Source: Colius striatus (taxonomy: Eukaryota > Chordata > Aves > Coliiformes > Coliidae). Taken from it: 64,000 nt of DNA. Shown here piece by piece: positions 1-11,000 of the stretch (position 1 is the stretch's first letter; every line of letters starts with the position of its first letter). The position numbers and the translations under genes are program-made. The notes under the pieces are model-generated. The model was not told the origin of the DNA. It was given only the letters and a program-made list of their open reading frames with translations, and searched no databases. Location of the stretch: positions 34,513,031 to 34,577,030 of the forward strand of contig NC_084790.1 in the NCBI RefSeq assembly GCF_028858725.1, given 5' to 3'.

Positions 1-1639
1 GCAACAAGCTTACTGTAAAGTCTCAGTTGCTTTTGACACTTGTAATGCACTTTAATTTATGTAGTCAGCTCTGAGCAGAAAACCAAGCATCTTAAAAGCT
101 TTTTGATGCAACTACTTTTGCTTTACTTTCAATGCTCAGTATTTCTCTTCACAGAACAGCTCTTCCTAGGTTTTCCACCGCTACAGAAGCCATACAAGCA
201 AACAAGCTACAGAGCAAAGACATTTTATTACAGCATAATATAACAAATACTTAACTATGCGAACATATCATACAGCACCCCGCTTCAAGCACACAGGAAT
301 AGAGGTATGTTAGACAGATGTTTCTCAAGTCCCTAAACTTATAAAGAAACTGCTTAATCTTCAAGAATGTGTTTCATATGAACAGGAGACAAGACCTTCA
401 GAGCAATCTTTTTTCATTTAAGCTACTCTGAGAAGCAAAACCCCAACATGAGAAGAATAAGCTTCTGAAAGTAGAAAATCAAAGAAAGTTCTTTCACTAA
501 GAGGACAAAGGTGTTATGAACAGCACTAATTTTCCTGAAAAGAAATGACACAGTCCTAAGAAAAATATCAGCTAAGTCATAAGGAACAATGATAAGGAGG
601 CAATTTAAGTGGCCTAACCCTGATTTTAAATGTGAACTAAACTTTCAAGAACTCTTGGCCTGGGAAAAGGTACTGAAGCGCTGTTACGTGCAGACAAATA
701 CATGCAGCTAAGCATAAGCTCTGGCAAAATCACAACAAAAACTGCTGCATCACTGTTTAAGTATGACACAGCTAAAAGTCTTTGTTAATACAACATGCAT
801 GAACAAATGGTGCAGATGAAAGGAAAACATTGTCAGGAGTTTCTCCTGAAGTTATGATCATTTGTACTGAAAAGATAATGCTACCCTGAAAGGACTGCAG
901 AGTCTTAAGTCAACCACACTCTCAGAATACCTGCCAGTTTTACCTGCTTGTTACCATCACTTCCCTACTTAGATACAAAGTGAATACTTTAAGTGACCCT
1001 ATTTCAGTAACCTCAACAAAAGACATTGTAATCTTCAACCATTCAAATAGGAAACCAAATCTTGAAACAGTAACCATTCAGACTGTTTCAGATTGTCTAC
1101 GTCTTATTTCGAGAAAACCTCTCCTCAATTTTATCAGCAATGTTATCAACAACATAGCCTTACAGTTCATGAACACGCTAAACCTGAGAAAACTGCTGCA
1201 GTGCAATGTTAATAGTAGAAAATTTCCGTGAATCTCATTTCAGAATAGACAAAGATGACATTTGGTGAAGACTCCTAAAAATTTTTGCATTTTCACTTCT
1301 AGCAGACTTCTAGTTCAATGCTCTGCTCTATTTGGAATAGCTAACTGGCTTGAAACTCAAACATCAACAACAAAAATTCTGACAGACAGGTTCTTCTGCA
1401 TTTGCCTTGTGACCTTCACCATTAGCTTTGGTCATTTACTGGTGGTCAATTACTGCTAATTACTGATGTTTCAGTACCCACCAAAATTGTACAATTTATT
1501 CTTTTTACATGTACCCTTAAAGACCCAATCACAAAACTTACAACTGCTTAAACAGACATCAGCAAAATTTTCAACTAATATATCCAGAATTAAACCAAAC
1601 AGCTTCAAGAAAAACACCATCAAACTCTCCTCCTGGAGT
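1..1639. other. KCMF1 intron 3 sequence, no gene recognised
   Basis: AT-rich sequence without a conserved exon or a recognisable repeat. The three short plus-strand open frames here resemble nothing I know. The KCMF1 exon that should follow exon 3 was looked for on the minus strand and not found. Confidence 0.6.
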
Positions 1640-2484
1640 TCCTCTCCAGGACCTGCACATGTTGGGCTGCCTCTCCAAAGTGCCTGAATACTAATGCACA
1701 CAGCACGCAGAATAACCACCCTGAGCTATAGATCTTCATGCAGTATCAAGGCTGAAGTGTTCTTGAGATCAGAGATACAGTGGATGGCTTCCACACAAGC
1801 GTTGCAAGGGAGGGATACAGGCTCTTTAGAAGAGAAAGCAAAGCTTACCCTCCATGTGAGAGAGCAGCTGGAGTGCAGGAAGCTCTGCCTGGGGAGGGAA
1901 GAAAAGCTGATGGAGAGCTTATGAGTTGTGATTACAGGAAGAGAGGCAAAGGTGACATTATAGTGTGTGTCTACGATAGGCCACCTGACCAGGGACAAAA
2001 AATGGACCAGGTCCTCTACAGACATATAGCAGTTGCCTCATGTTTGCAGGCCCTGGTCCTCACGGGGGACTTCAACCACACAGGTATCTCCTGGAGGGAC
2101 AACACAGCATGACAGCAATCTAGGTTCCTGGAGTACACTGACAACTTCCTCCTCCAAGTGACAGAGGAGACAATGAGGAGAAGTGCTGTGCTGTGCTGGG
2201 GTGGAGTTCAGGATCCTGAGGGCAGGGAGGAAGATGAAAAACAAGCTTAGAACTTGGGACTTCAGAAGAGCAGGCTCTGGCCTCTCCAAATATCTGCTTG
2301 GAGGAGTCCTGTGGGATAAAGCCCTCAAGAGTTCCATGAAGGGTTATTAATATTCAAGGATCATTCCCTCCAAGCTCAAGAATATGAAGTCAAGCAAAAA
2401 CTACAGAAGTCTTTCATGGCCAAATTCAAACACAAACCTCCTAGGGTAACTTTGGACAAATACAGAAACATTATCCAAGCATCC

Positions 2485-3556
2485 TGTTGTGGTTTGGCCC
2501 AGCCAGCGAAGAAGTATCATGACAGTCTCTCGCTTGGTGCCCCCCATTCTCCCCCACTCTCATTAGGGTGGCAGAGGCCTCAGCAAAATGGGACATGAAA
2601 AAGATAACCAAGGTTGTTGTGGATTGAGACAAGGGTAAGGAGGGCTCTCTGCCAATTACGGTTCCAGGCAAAACAGACTCCAGTACTCGACTTAGAGAGG
2701 AAAGCTGGAAAGTTTATTCTACTACCTATAAAAAGCAGAACAGAACAAAAAGCAAAAAGGGAGTAGGATGATGAGGAAATTACAACCAGCACTTTAAGAT
2801 CTCCCTCTCCCATTCCTCCTTTCTTCCTGGGCCCAGCTCACTGCTCCCGATATCTCTACCTCCTCCCCCTCAACAGCTCAGGGGGGCAGGGAGTGGGGAA
2901 TGTGGTCAGTCTCTCACAGATGGGCTCTGCCGCTTCTCTCTGCTCAGATGAGGACGACTCCTGGCATTCTTCCCCTGCTCCGATACGGGATCCCTCCCAC
3001 AGGACATTGTCCTTAAGAAACTTCTCTGGTGTAGGTTCTTCCCCACAGTTACAGCTTCTGTGAATAAGAGGTCCCTCACATGGGACACAGCCTCCTCTGG
3101 CCATAGCCACTGCCCCTGTCTTTAATGAAGAGAATCAATGCCCCTGATGTGGGGTCTTTAGTAAAATGAGTCACTGCCCCTGATGCGGGATCTTTAACAA
3201 AGTGCCAACAAATCACTGCTTCACCAGTCCTCTCTGTAGAATGCAGGGGAGTCTCTGGTCCAGCACACCTCCTCCTCTCTTCTCTCACCAACTTTGAAGT
3301 CTGCATGGTTGCTTCTCTCACTCTTCCCACTCCTTGCACCAACATCAGCCAGAAAAGAAAAAGGAATAGGAAAAGCAAGAAACAGCAAGAACCCTCCTCT
3401 TCTGGCTTCTTAAAAAGTGATTGTGAAGGTGCCTAATTGGCTCAGCCCCAGAAGCGGGTCTGGCTCACAGCTGGGGAGAGTTTTTAACTTCTTACAGGAG
3501 CCACCTTTACAACCTCTTCCCTCTACCAGAAATGGCTGTCATGTGAAACCATGACA
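2485..3556 (-). mobile_element. Solo LTR of an avian ERV (LTR A)
   Basis: A 1072-base element reading on the minus strand from TGTCATGGTTTC (3556 side) to AAACCACAACA (2485 side), so the ends form TG...CA with imperfect inverted termini. The poly(A) signal AATAAA lies at 2718-2713. It splits a CR1 cleanly and is flanked by CATCC (2480-2484) and TATCC (3557-3561), a 5-base target duplication with one mismatch. The middle holds short tandem repeats around CCCCTGATG (about 3130-3200). No internal proviral genes remain. It lies in KCMF1 intron 3 in the same orientation as the gene. Confidence 0.85.
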
Positions 3557-5035
3557 TATCCCAGGACAAAGTCAGAAAGCTAAAGCTCAAACAGAATTGG
3601 ATCTTATGTGCAACGTCAAACGCAATAAGAAGGACTTCTAGAAGCACACAGGCATCAAAAAACAATTATGAAATATGTGAGCCTGTTGCTCAAAATATGG
3701 AGGACCTGTTTATACAGGACAGACAAGGTTGAAGTACTGATGCCTCCTTTGTTTCAGTCCTTAATAGCAAGACCAATCTCCAAGAATTCCTTCAAGAGAT
3801 CAGGGCAAAAGTCTGAAGCAGGGATGATATTTCCCTGGTAGAAGAGGATTAGGTTAGAGAATACTTGCATGGGATTAGGTTAGAGAATACTTGCATGAAC
3901 TTGACATACTGAAGTACATGAGTACATGGGATGCATCCACAAGTACTGAAGAAGTTGGCAGATGCCACTGTGAGGCTGCCCTCCATCTTTGACCAATCAC
4001 GGTGACTGAAGTGTCTCTGGACTGGAGTAAAGCAAATGTCACTGCAATCTTGAAGATTAAGGAGGATCTGGGGAACTGCAGGCTGGTCAGCTCACCTTGA
4101 TCCTGGAGAAGGTGATGAAGCAGCTAATCCTGGATGTCACTTCAAGGTACATTAAAGGCAAGAAAATCACCAAGAGTAGCCAGCACAGCTTCATGGAGAA
4201 GTCACGCTTGACTAAACTTGATAAACTTCTATTGACGAAGTGATTGGCCTGGTAGATGGCTAGAGAGAAACGTATTGTTTATCTGGACTTTAACAAGGTC
4301 CTTGACACTGTCTCCCCTGTGATCCTCACACACAAGCTGCTGATGTGCAGCTGAATAAGAAGACAGTAAGGTGGAGTGAAAACAAGTTAACAGCTAGGCT
4401 CAGTGTGGTGATTAGAGACTTCGGCTGATAAAACTGAGAGCAATAGCCAATGTATCAGAGCACCACGCTGCCATTCAGAGATGCCTCGGCGTGCTGGAGA
4501 AATATGCCAACAGAAACCTCACAAAGTTCATCAGGGGGAGTGCAAAGTTCCACACCTGGAAGTAACAACCCCAGGTATAAGCAAACATTGGAGGCCACCC
4601 ACACAGAAGGCAGCTCTACAGAAAAGGACATGGGGGTCCTGGCAGAACATGAGCAAGCAGTGTGCCCTTTCAGTAAACAAAGCTAATGGTGTCCTGGGCT
4701 GCATTAGGAAGAACACTGCCAGAGGATCAATGGTGGTGATCCTTTTATCAAGCACTGGTGAGGCCACATCTGAAGTACTGTGCCCAGTTCTAGGCTTATA
4801 CTGGAGAGAGTCCACCAAAGGGCTACAGAAGTGATTACAACATTGGAGCATCTCTCCTATGAGAAAAGGCTGTGAAAGATGGGACTGTTCATCCTGGACA
4901 AGAGCAGATTCAGGGGAATATTTTATGAATATACATAAGTAGCTGAAGGATGAGTGAAAAGAGGATGGCCCAATGACAGGACCAGGGGTAGTGAGTACAA
5001 TTCAAACATAGGAGCTTCCTCGTGAATATTCAAAT

Positions 5036-5128
5036 CATAGAATGGTAGGAGTTGGAAGAGGCCTTTAGAGTCCATCTAGTCCAACCCCCCTGCAGAAGCA
5101 GGTACACCTAGATCAAGTCACATAGGAA
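5036..5128 (-). mobile_element. Short 5'-truncated CR1 tail inserted in another CR1
   Basis: On the minus strand this reads as only the last ~95 bases of a CR1: a GATCTAGGTG-type segment, GGTTGGACTAGATGG, CTTCCAACTCCTACC and the terminal ATTCTATGAT. The plus-strand CR1 continues on both sides. The size and the intact 3' end are what a heavily 5'-truncated CR1 insertion gives. Confidence 0.8.
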
Positions 5129-5332
5129 ATATTTTTTCATCGCCAGGCTAACTGAGCACTGACACAGGTTGTCCAGAGAGGCTGTGGAGACTCCACTCTC
5201 AGATAATATTAAAAAGGTGTCTGGACATGGTTCTGGACAAATAGCTCTAGGTGGTCCTCCTTGAGCAAGGGGTTGGACAAGATGACCTCCAGAGGTCCCT
5301 TCCAACCTCAGCCAGTCTGTACCTCCTCTCAA

Positions 5333-6119
5333 GTAATTAATGTGGCTGCATATACCAATGCCAAATACCCAACAAAATTCAGCAAAAAACTCATCTGCAC
5401 TACTCTGAACATAAAAATGGCAAAACTTAATGGACTAAAATGTTTTTAACTTATTCTTCGAAAACACAGAGGTTGGGGTGGAAGCTGTATAATAAGTGAT
5501 TCCATCTCTGTAAACTTCCCTTAAGGATCTAAAGCTAAGTATCCAAAATAAAACACATCTTTGGTCATGCAGATTACTATGAGGACTACAAGCTCAGTAT
5601 CTAAACAGAAATAACTGCCTGAAAGCCTAAGACAACAAATATTTAGAATCTGTAATACTTTCCACTCTATTAATGTCACAGTCTTCCACTATCTCCATTA
5701 AGACTGCAGTACCTAAGCATTAGCATTATGTGCCTGCACACTAAATATTTATCCCAAAAGCTAGATTCCAAACTTAGCAGAAACATATAAGATCATATTC
5801 AAGGTTTAAAATATTATTTTTTATCTTTGCAACAATTATACAACAATGCTGCAGACTGACTCGTGATATTTTTTCTTTGAACACACAACTCTTTTAGGAA
5901 TCAGTGGTGTAGCAGTTGTCTAGAACCACAAATTTAGGCCTTATTTACTGAGCTATAGAAGTCACAGCTGCGAAGAAGGGTGTGTCAAATCTAAAATCTT
6001 TACATTCTGTGTCACAAACATATCACTGACATCAAGTGGTGCAAGTCAGGACTGCAATACTAAGCCACCAAAGACTGAAACGTCAAACTTTCAACAGTAG
6101 ATGCTATGTTTCAAGTTGC
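5333..6119. other. Intron 3 stretch, nothing recognised
   Basis: AT-rich unique-looking DNA between the CR1 and the second LTR. No exon, RNA gene or repeat family could be assigned. Confidence 0.5.
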
Positions 6120-6124
6120 AAAGT

Positions 6125-6872
6125 TGTGGTTTGGTCCAGCTAGCACAGAAGCACCACAACAGTCTCTCCCTCTGCTGCTTCTCTCTTCTAAGAGGAGGAC
6201 GACTCTTAGCATTCTTCCCCTGCTCCAATACAAGGTCCTTCCCAAGGGACACAATCCTTGGTGAATATCTCTGGCATGGATTCTTCTCTACAGTTGCAGC
6301 TTCTGCAGATACAGGGTCCCTCCCTCGGGACATGGACTCTTCTGGTCATAATTTTAATGAGCTTCTTTGGCGTGGGTTCTTCCCCACAGTTACAGCTTCT
6401 GTGAATATTGGGACCCTCCCATGGCACACGGCCTCCTCCAGACATAGTCACTGCCCTTGGCATGGGGTCTTTAATGAAGTGAGTCACTGCCCTTGATCCA
6501 GGGTCTTCAACAAAATGCAAATGAATCTCAGCTTCACCAGTCCTCTCGATAGAATGCAGGGGAGTCTCTGCTCCAGGACACCTCCCCCTCTCTTTCGTCA
6601 CTGACTTTGGAGTCTGCATGGTTGTTTCTCTCTCTATTCCCACTCTTTGCGTCAACACCAACCGGAGAAAGAAGGGATAGAAGGAAGAAACAGCGAGAAT
6701 TCTGCATTTCTGGCTTCTTCTTAAAAAAGTGATTGTGGAGGTGTCTAATTGGCTCAGCCCCAGAAGTGGGTCTGGTTCAGAGCTGGGGAGAGTTGCGAGC
6801 AACTTCTTACACGAGCCATCTTTACAGCCCCTTCCCCATTACCAGAAAAAGCTGTCATGTCAAACCATGACA
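6125..6872 (-). mobile_element. Solo LTR of the same family with internal deletion and duplication (LTR B)
   Basis: A minus-strand LTR, about 750 bases, homologous to the one at 2485-3556. A possible 5-base target duplication AAAGT flanks it (6120-6124 and 6873-6877) if the 2485-side end is taken as TGTGGTTTGG. It lacks about 380 bases present in the sister copy, including the AATAAA region, and it carries two copies of a roughly 100-base block (about 6259-6360 and 6361-6447) that is single in the sister. A long antisense open frame across it is repeat-derived and not a gene. Confidence 0.82.
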
Positions 6873-7876
6873 AAAGTTAAACTTGAAATTACAAAAATCA
6901 CATTTTATTGCTAAGTTAACTTATGATCCTACAGTGCAACTGATTGTGAAGTGTTTCATATGTTTAAGAAAGACCAGAATACATTTTGAGTCTCAGAAAG
7001 TCGGACACACCATCACTCCTTCACACAAGATCCTTATAAGGCTTGGAGAGAGAGAAAGTTCACTTTCCACACAATTCCTTGGAAGTTATGAAAAACTAAA
7101 AGATTATAATAGACAACCTATAAGTAATTTCTTCACAATGTATTAGTGAAGAGTAATTGACTTCAAGTCTTCATATTTTTTTATAGGAATTTATGGTACA
7201 GCAGCAACCTGGACGTCACTCTGTCAACCTAGTCTCTCCTGCTCCTGAAGATAATCAAGACAGCAGGAGCTAATATCCCAGATTAAAGTATTTCTGTCTA
7301 ATATACTAAGTAGTACTTTTTTAACCACATCAACTATCCTCATGGTTAAGGTTGGGGGGAAAACCACTGCTTTAACAGTAACAGTTTTGAAAGAATGACA
7401 ACTTCCACTGTATAAATATACTAAGTACACTACAAAAAGCTACTTGGAAAACACACAAAACTGCGTGTCTTTCTCTCTTACAGTAAACAGAAGACCATCA
7501 CAGCTATCAGCTTCCAGGACAATTACATACTGGTTGTGAAAGGGAGACATGGGTACACAGAATAACCATGAGAACACTAAATTTTGTCTTACAGGGTAAT
7601 AAAATCCTAAACATGGCAGCCTTTACATCAGGACAACCAAACAACAACCATAAAAGAAGAAAGCAAGCTCACTATATCACAATACCCAGGAAAGAGGAAC
7701 TTTGACATCACCATTAAATATGGGTATGTCTTTTTTACATTCTCATACATGAGTTCATTTAAATCATCTTATGCTTCAGGAAAGAAAAATATCAGTAGGA
7801 TACCAATTTTTCAGAAGAGAGATTCTTCTTAATGCATTTCCACCACAACTGAAAGCCAAATTCTGAAGCTTCTTAC
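6873..7876. other. Intron 3 stretch next to exon 3
   Basis: No gene or repeat recognised. It contains the KCMF1 intron 3 donor at its right end. Confidence 0.5.
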
Positions 7877-8016
7877 CACTTCTGTTGATGTTTCTGCATG
7901 GTCAGAAGTAACATGCTCTTGAAGAGATGTTTCCGTATAACCCATTTTCCCACAATAAGGACAAGTAAAAGACTGTGGCTGCTCTACAGAGAAAGCTTCT
8001 CCACCATAGTACAAAT
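7877..8016 (-). CDS. KCMF1: KCMF1 coding exon 3 (C2H2-type finger)
   Basis: This 140-base exon lies between acceptor CAG (ending 8017) and donor GTAAGA (from 7876). It completes Asp62 and encodes residues 63-108, including Cys80-x2-Cys83 and His96-x4-His101. It ends in phase 0 after Val108. The open frame continues for 16 codons past the donor into the intron, but those residues do not resemble the family. Confidence 0.95.
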
Positions 8017-11000
8017 CTGAAAAAGAAAGTGTTTAGAAGTTATTTCAAAGCATTAACATCGTTTATTTTGTTCACACAAACCGCTGTTTATAAATGTACT
8101 TGAACATAATCACTGCCAAATTAATCTGTTATTTAATTGAAATGTTATCTATTTTAGTCTTGTGAAAAGCCCATAGATATTCAAGAAGTGTTCAATTACT
8201 GATGACAAAAACCAGACAGAATACATTTCATTAACAAACATAACAAGGTTTTCTAACATTCAGAAGAAGCAAAGACGCTGGAATTAATGCCAGACCTTTC
8301 CTCCACCTTTCTTATCCTAGGTATTGGGTCACCTGTGGTATTTCTCAATTATGAGTTTTCAGAAGCTGAACTCTTTAAAGAGTACCTAAAAAACTCTGAT
8401 TAAAATTTGAAGTCCTCGCTGAGACCAGATGTCAATATTTATGCCATAGCTGAACCACTGCTTCTCAATAACCAGTTTTAGAGATGTTCCAAATATATAC
8501 CAGATTCATAGTGAAAAAGGAATCTAATTATCTGTTTCACATTAGTTGCAACTTTCATGTGCATTGAATTCAGGCACTTTTTCACTACTAATGAAAAGCT
8601 ATCACTTTCAAGTTGCTAATGTAGAAGTTCCTCAAACTTGATGTGAAAATGTACCAAACCATGAAAGAAAGAAGGCTTTTCTCTATCATCCTCTGCAGGT
8701 ACTACATATTCTACAAGAAACAAGAATAAACTCCATATTCTCATCTAGAAAAAAAAATGTGATTTTCTTCAGCAAGTAATTTAAAATCTTTTTAATGACA
8801 TTTTTCTAGGTCTCACTGACAAGTAGCGGAAAAATATTTTCACAGAATTATGCATATTCCTAGAAATTCGACAAGTCCAAACAGATAGCAGAACAAATGT
8901 CCTGCACCACAAGGCAATATCTATCTAATGTATCACAAATGTGTCCTCCTGATAGCTTAAGTCGCAACTTTGTAAGGTTTATGACACCTTTTGCTGTTGA
9001 CCTCCCTCTTTAGGACATGACTTTGCTTCTGCAGACTTACAAAACATGATACTTAAGCTAAAGATGTAGATATCTACAGTCTACTAACAGATATTATTTT
9101 ACATATAACTAGGTTTTTAGGGCTATTACTCTAAGACCAATACAGGAAACGAACTTCTTACTTCATATGATGTTAATATGCAGAGTTGAAGATATAGAAA
9201 CAGATCAAATACACTGCTGAATAAAGCTTATGCTCAATAAGTCCCTGTTCTCCTTATTTGGAAACTGCTTCCAGAGAACTTAAATGCTGGAGGACGAGAG
9301 ATAGCTCTTTTAACAGACATGGTAAGAAATGCCCAAGTAGACAGCCGTCTTTGCCAAGGAAGAAACACTACCTAACACACCGAGCATTTGAACTGGTTCA
9401 TGAAATTAACTGTCACACTACGCTTGAGTACCATCCTGAATCTAGGTTCATTCATTCATATACATGACAGAAACATTATGTCCAACTATTCTAAGTAAAA
9501 AGTTCCTGGCCAATTAAGTCTTAGTTCTCCAAAGTAGCATTTGAGGTTCCATTAAATGTTTTATACATCACAAAGTAACTTTTCATTAGAGAATGGACTT
9601 GCACATGAGGTATGACTGAAACAGAGAACCACACGGACTTTTCAAAGTCGGCATGAATGCAAGTTGGAAGACATACTCAAAAGATTAGCACCCCCAACCC
9701 AAAAGCCATGTGACACAAACAGAAGCCCGGACTCATAAATGAGAGAGAGGCCCATGCACAACATGTGTCAGGACTTGGTTCTGAAAGCATCTGAGTCACC
9801 CAACACATGAACATTGAGTATTTCCTTGACAGGTTGTCAGGTATTCAGCTGGCATCCTAACAAGACAAATGGTATATCTTAATTCAAAATTTCTGTCCTT
9901 ATCTGATCCCCTACAAATCCATGGGAAGAACCAGTGAAGCTACAAAGAAGAAAGTCTACCTTCCCACATTTGCAGGAGAGGTTGCTGGCCAATACTTAAA
10001 TATACCACATGCAACTGAAGACAACAATACTATCAGTCAATGAAAAAATATGGGCAAATAATCTTATTCTTTAGAAGAATTGCATATAAAGGTAACTTCT
10101 GCATCTACTATCTGAAAAGAAACAAAAAAATCCCTAAAAATTATCAGATGGTCTAAAAACCTCTACCTGTAAATCTCACTACTTCATGAATATAAGTATT
10201 TTCAAGTAAGGCAGAAGCACGAACTCCAACTTCCCAGCTGAGCAAAGGACATAGGGTCACAACCAGTCTGAAGAATGGGAAATATTTTAACATACAGGTA
10301 AAAATATCTTTTATATCTTCTTCTTAGATATACTGTTAGCTTAGACCAGATGTCAAAAAGCCCAGCAGTACACACTGTTCTATCACAGAGGGAAGACATT
10401 TAACAAGGACTGTCAGACACTGGATTTTTGGTCCTTGCTTTTAGAGAACATGAAACAAGTAATTTATTGGTTTTTTTTAAAGTCTGATTTTTTTTTCCAG
10501 TCTCCTTATTACATTCCTTCATGTTCTCTCACTCACACCTCCTTCCACATCTTTCTTATCATTCAAAGCAAATGTATATACACAGGCCAAATAATTAGGC
10601 CTTCACACAGGGAAGCACACCTGTCAGAAGTGAAATTAGTCATGGGAAATCCAAATATTTTTCCTTTGGAAGTTTATACCTCCCTTCTTTTTTCTTCCTG
10701 AACTTGAATCTCTCCATCTCTTAGAATCAAACTCCATCCCTTTTCTCATCTGCAATACAGGTTAACAGTTTTCTTATAAGCTATTACTTCTTTAAAAAAA
10801 AAAAAAGTCAGTAATTATGTGATACCATGAATCTTTGAGACTAATTTTAGCATTGAAGTTATTAAATGGGCATTTCTCCATGTTTTGTTTTACAAGTACA
10901 TGAAAAATCCTAAAAATTACAAACATAGTCATGTTATTGAGTATCAAAGGCTCATTTGCTAAGTAAGACCCTAACAAAGAGGTAGTATGGGAAAAAATGA

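Larger units (their letters stand above)
1640..5332 (+). mobile_element. CR1 LINE, ORF2 to 3' end, interrupted by an LTR and a CR1 tail
   Basis: A plus-strand CR1 copy in two halves. The left half (about 1640-2484) translates in broken frames to the CR1 endonuclease region, with NTNAHS near 1690, DRPPDQ and GDFN motifs. The right half resumes at 3557 and carries degraded reverse transcriptase (an LDTVS segment near 4300) and the CR1 3' region, ending near 5332 with the usual CCTCCAGAGGTCCCTTCCAA-type end. Many stops and frameshifts make it inactive. The two inserted elements are listed separately. Removing them leaves about 2.5 kb of CR1. Confidence 0.85.

Noticed and set aside
6206..6802. 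198-codon minus-strand open frame
   Set aside because: It lies wholly within LTR B. Its repeated peptide segments follow the duplicated LTR block, and no retroviral or host domain is recognisable.
1..7876. KCMF1 exon 4
   Set aside because: Searched on the minus strand for a phase-0 acceptor followed by the next conserved Cys-x2-Cys segment; nothing matched, so it probably lies outside the window.
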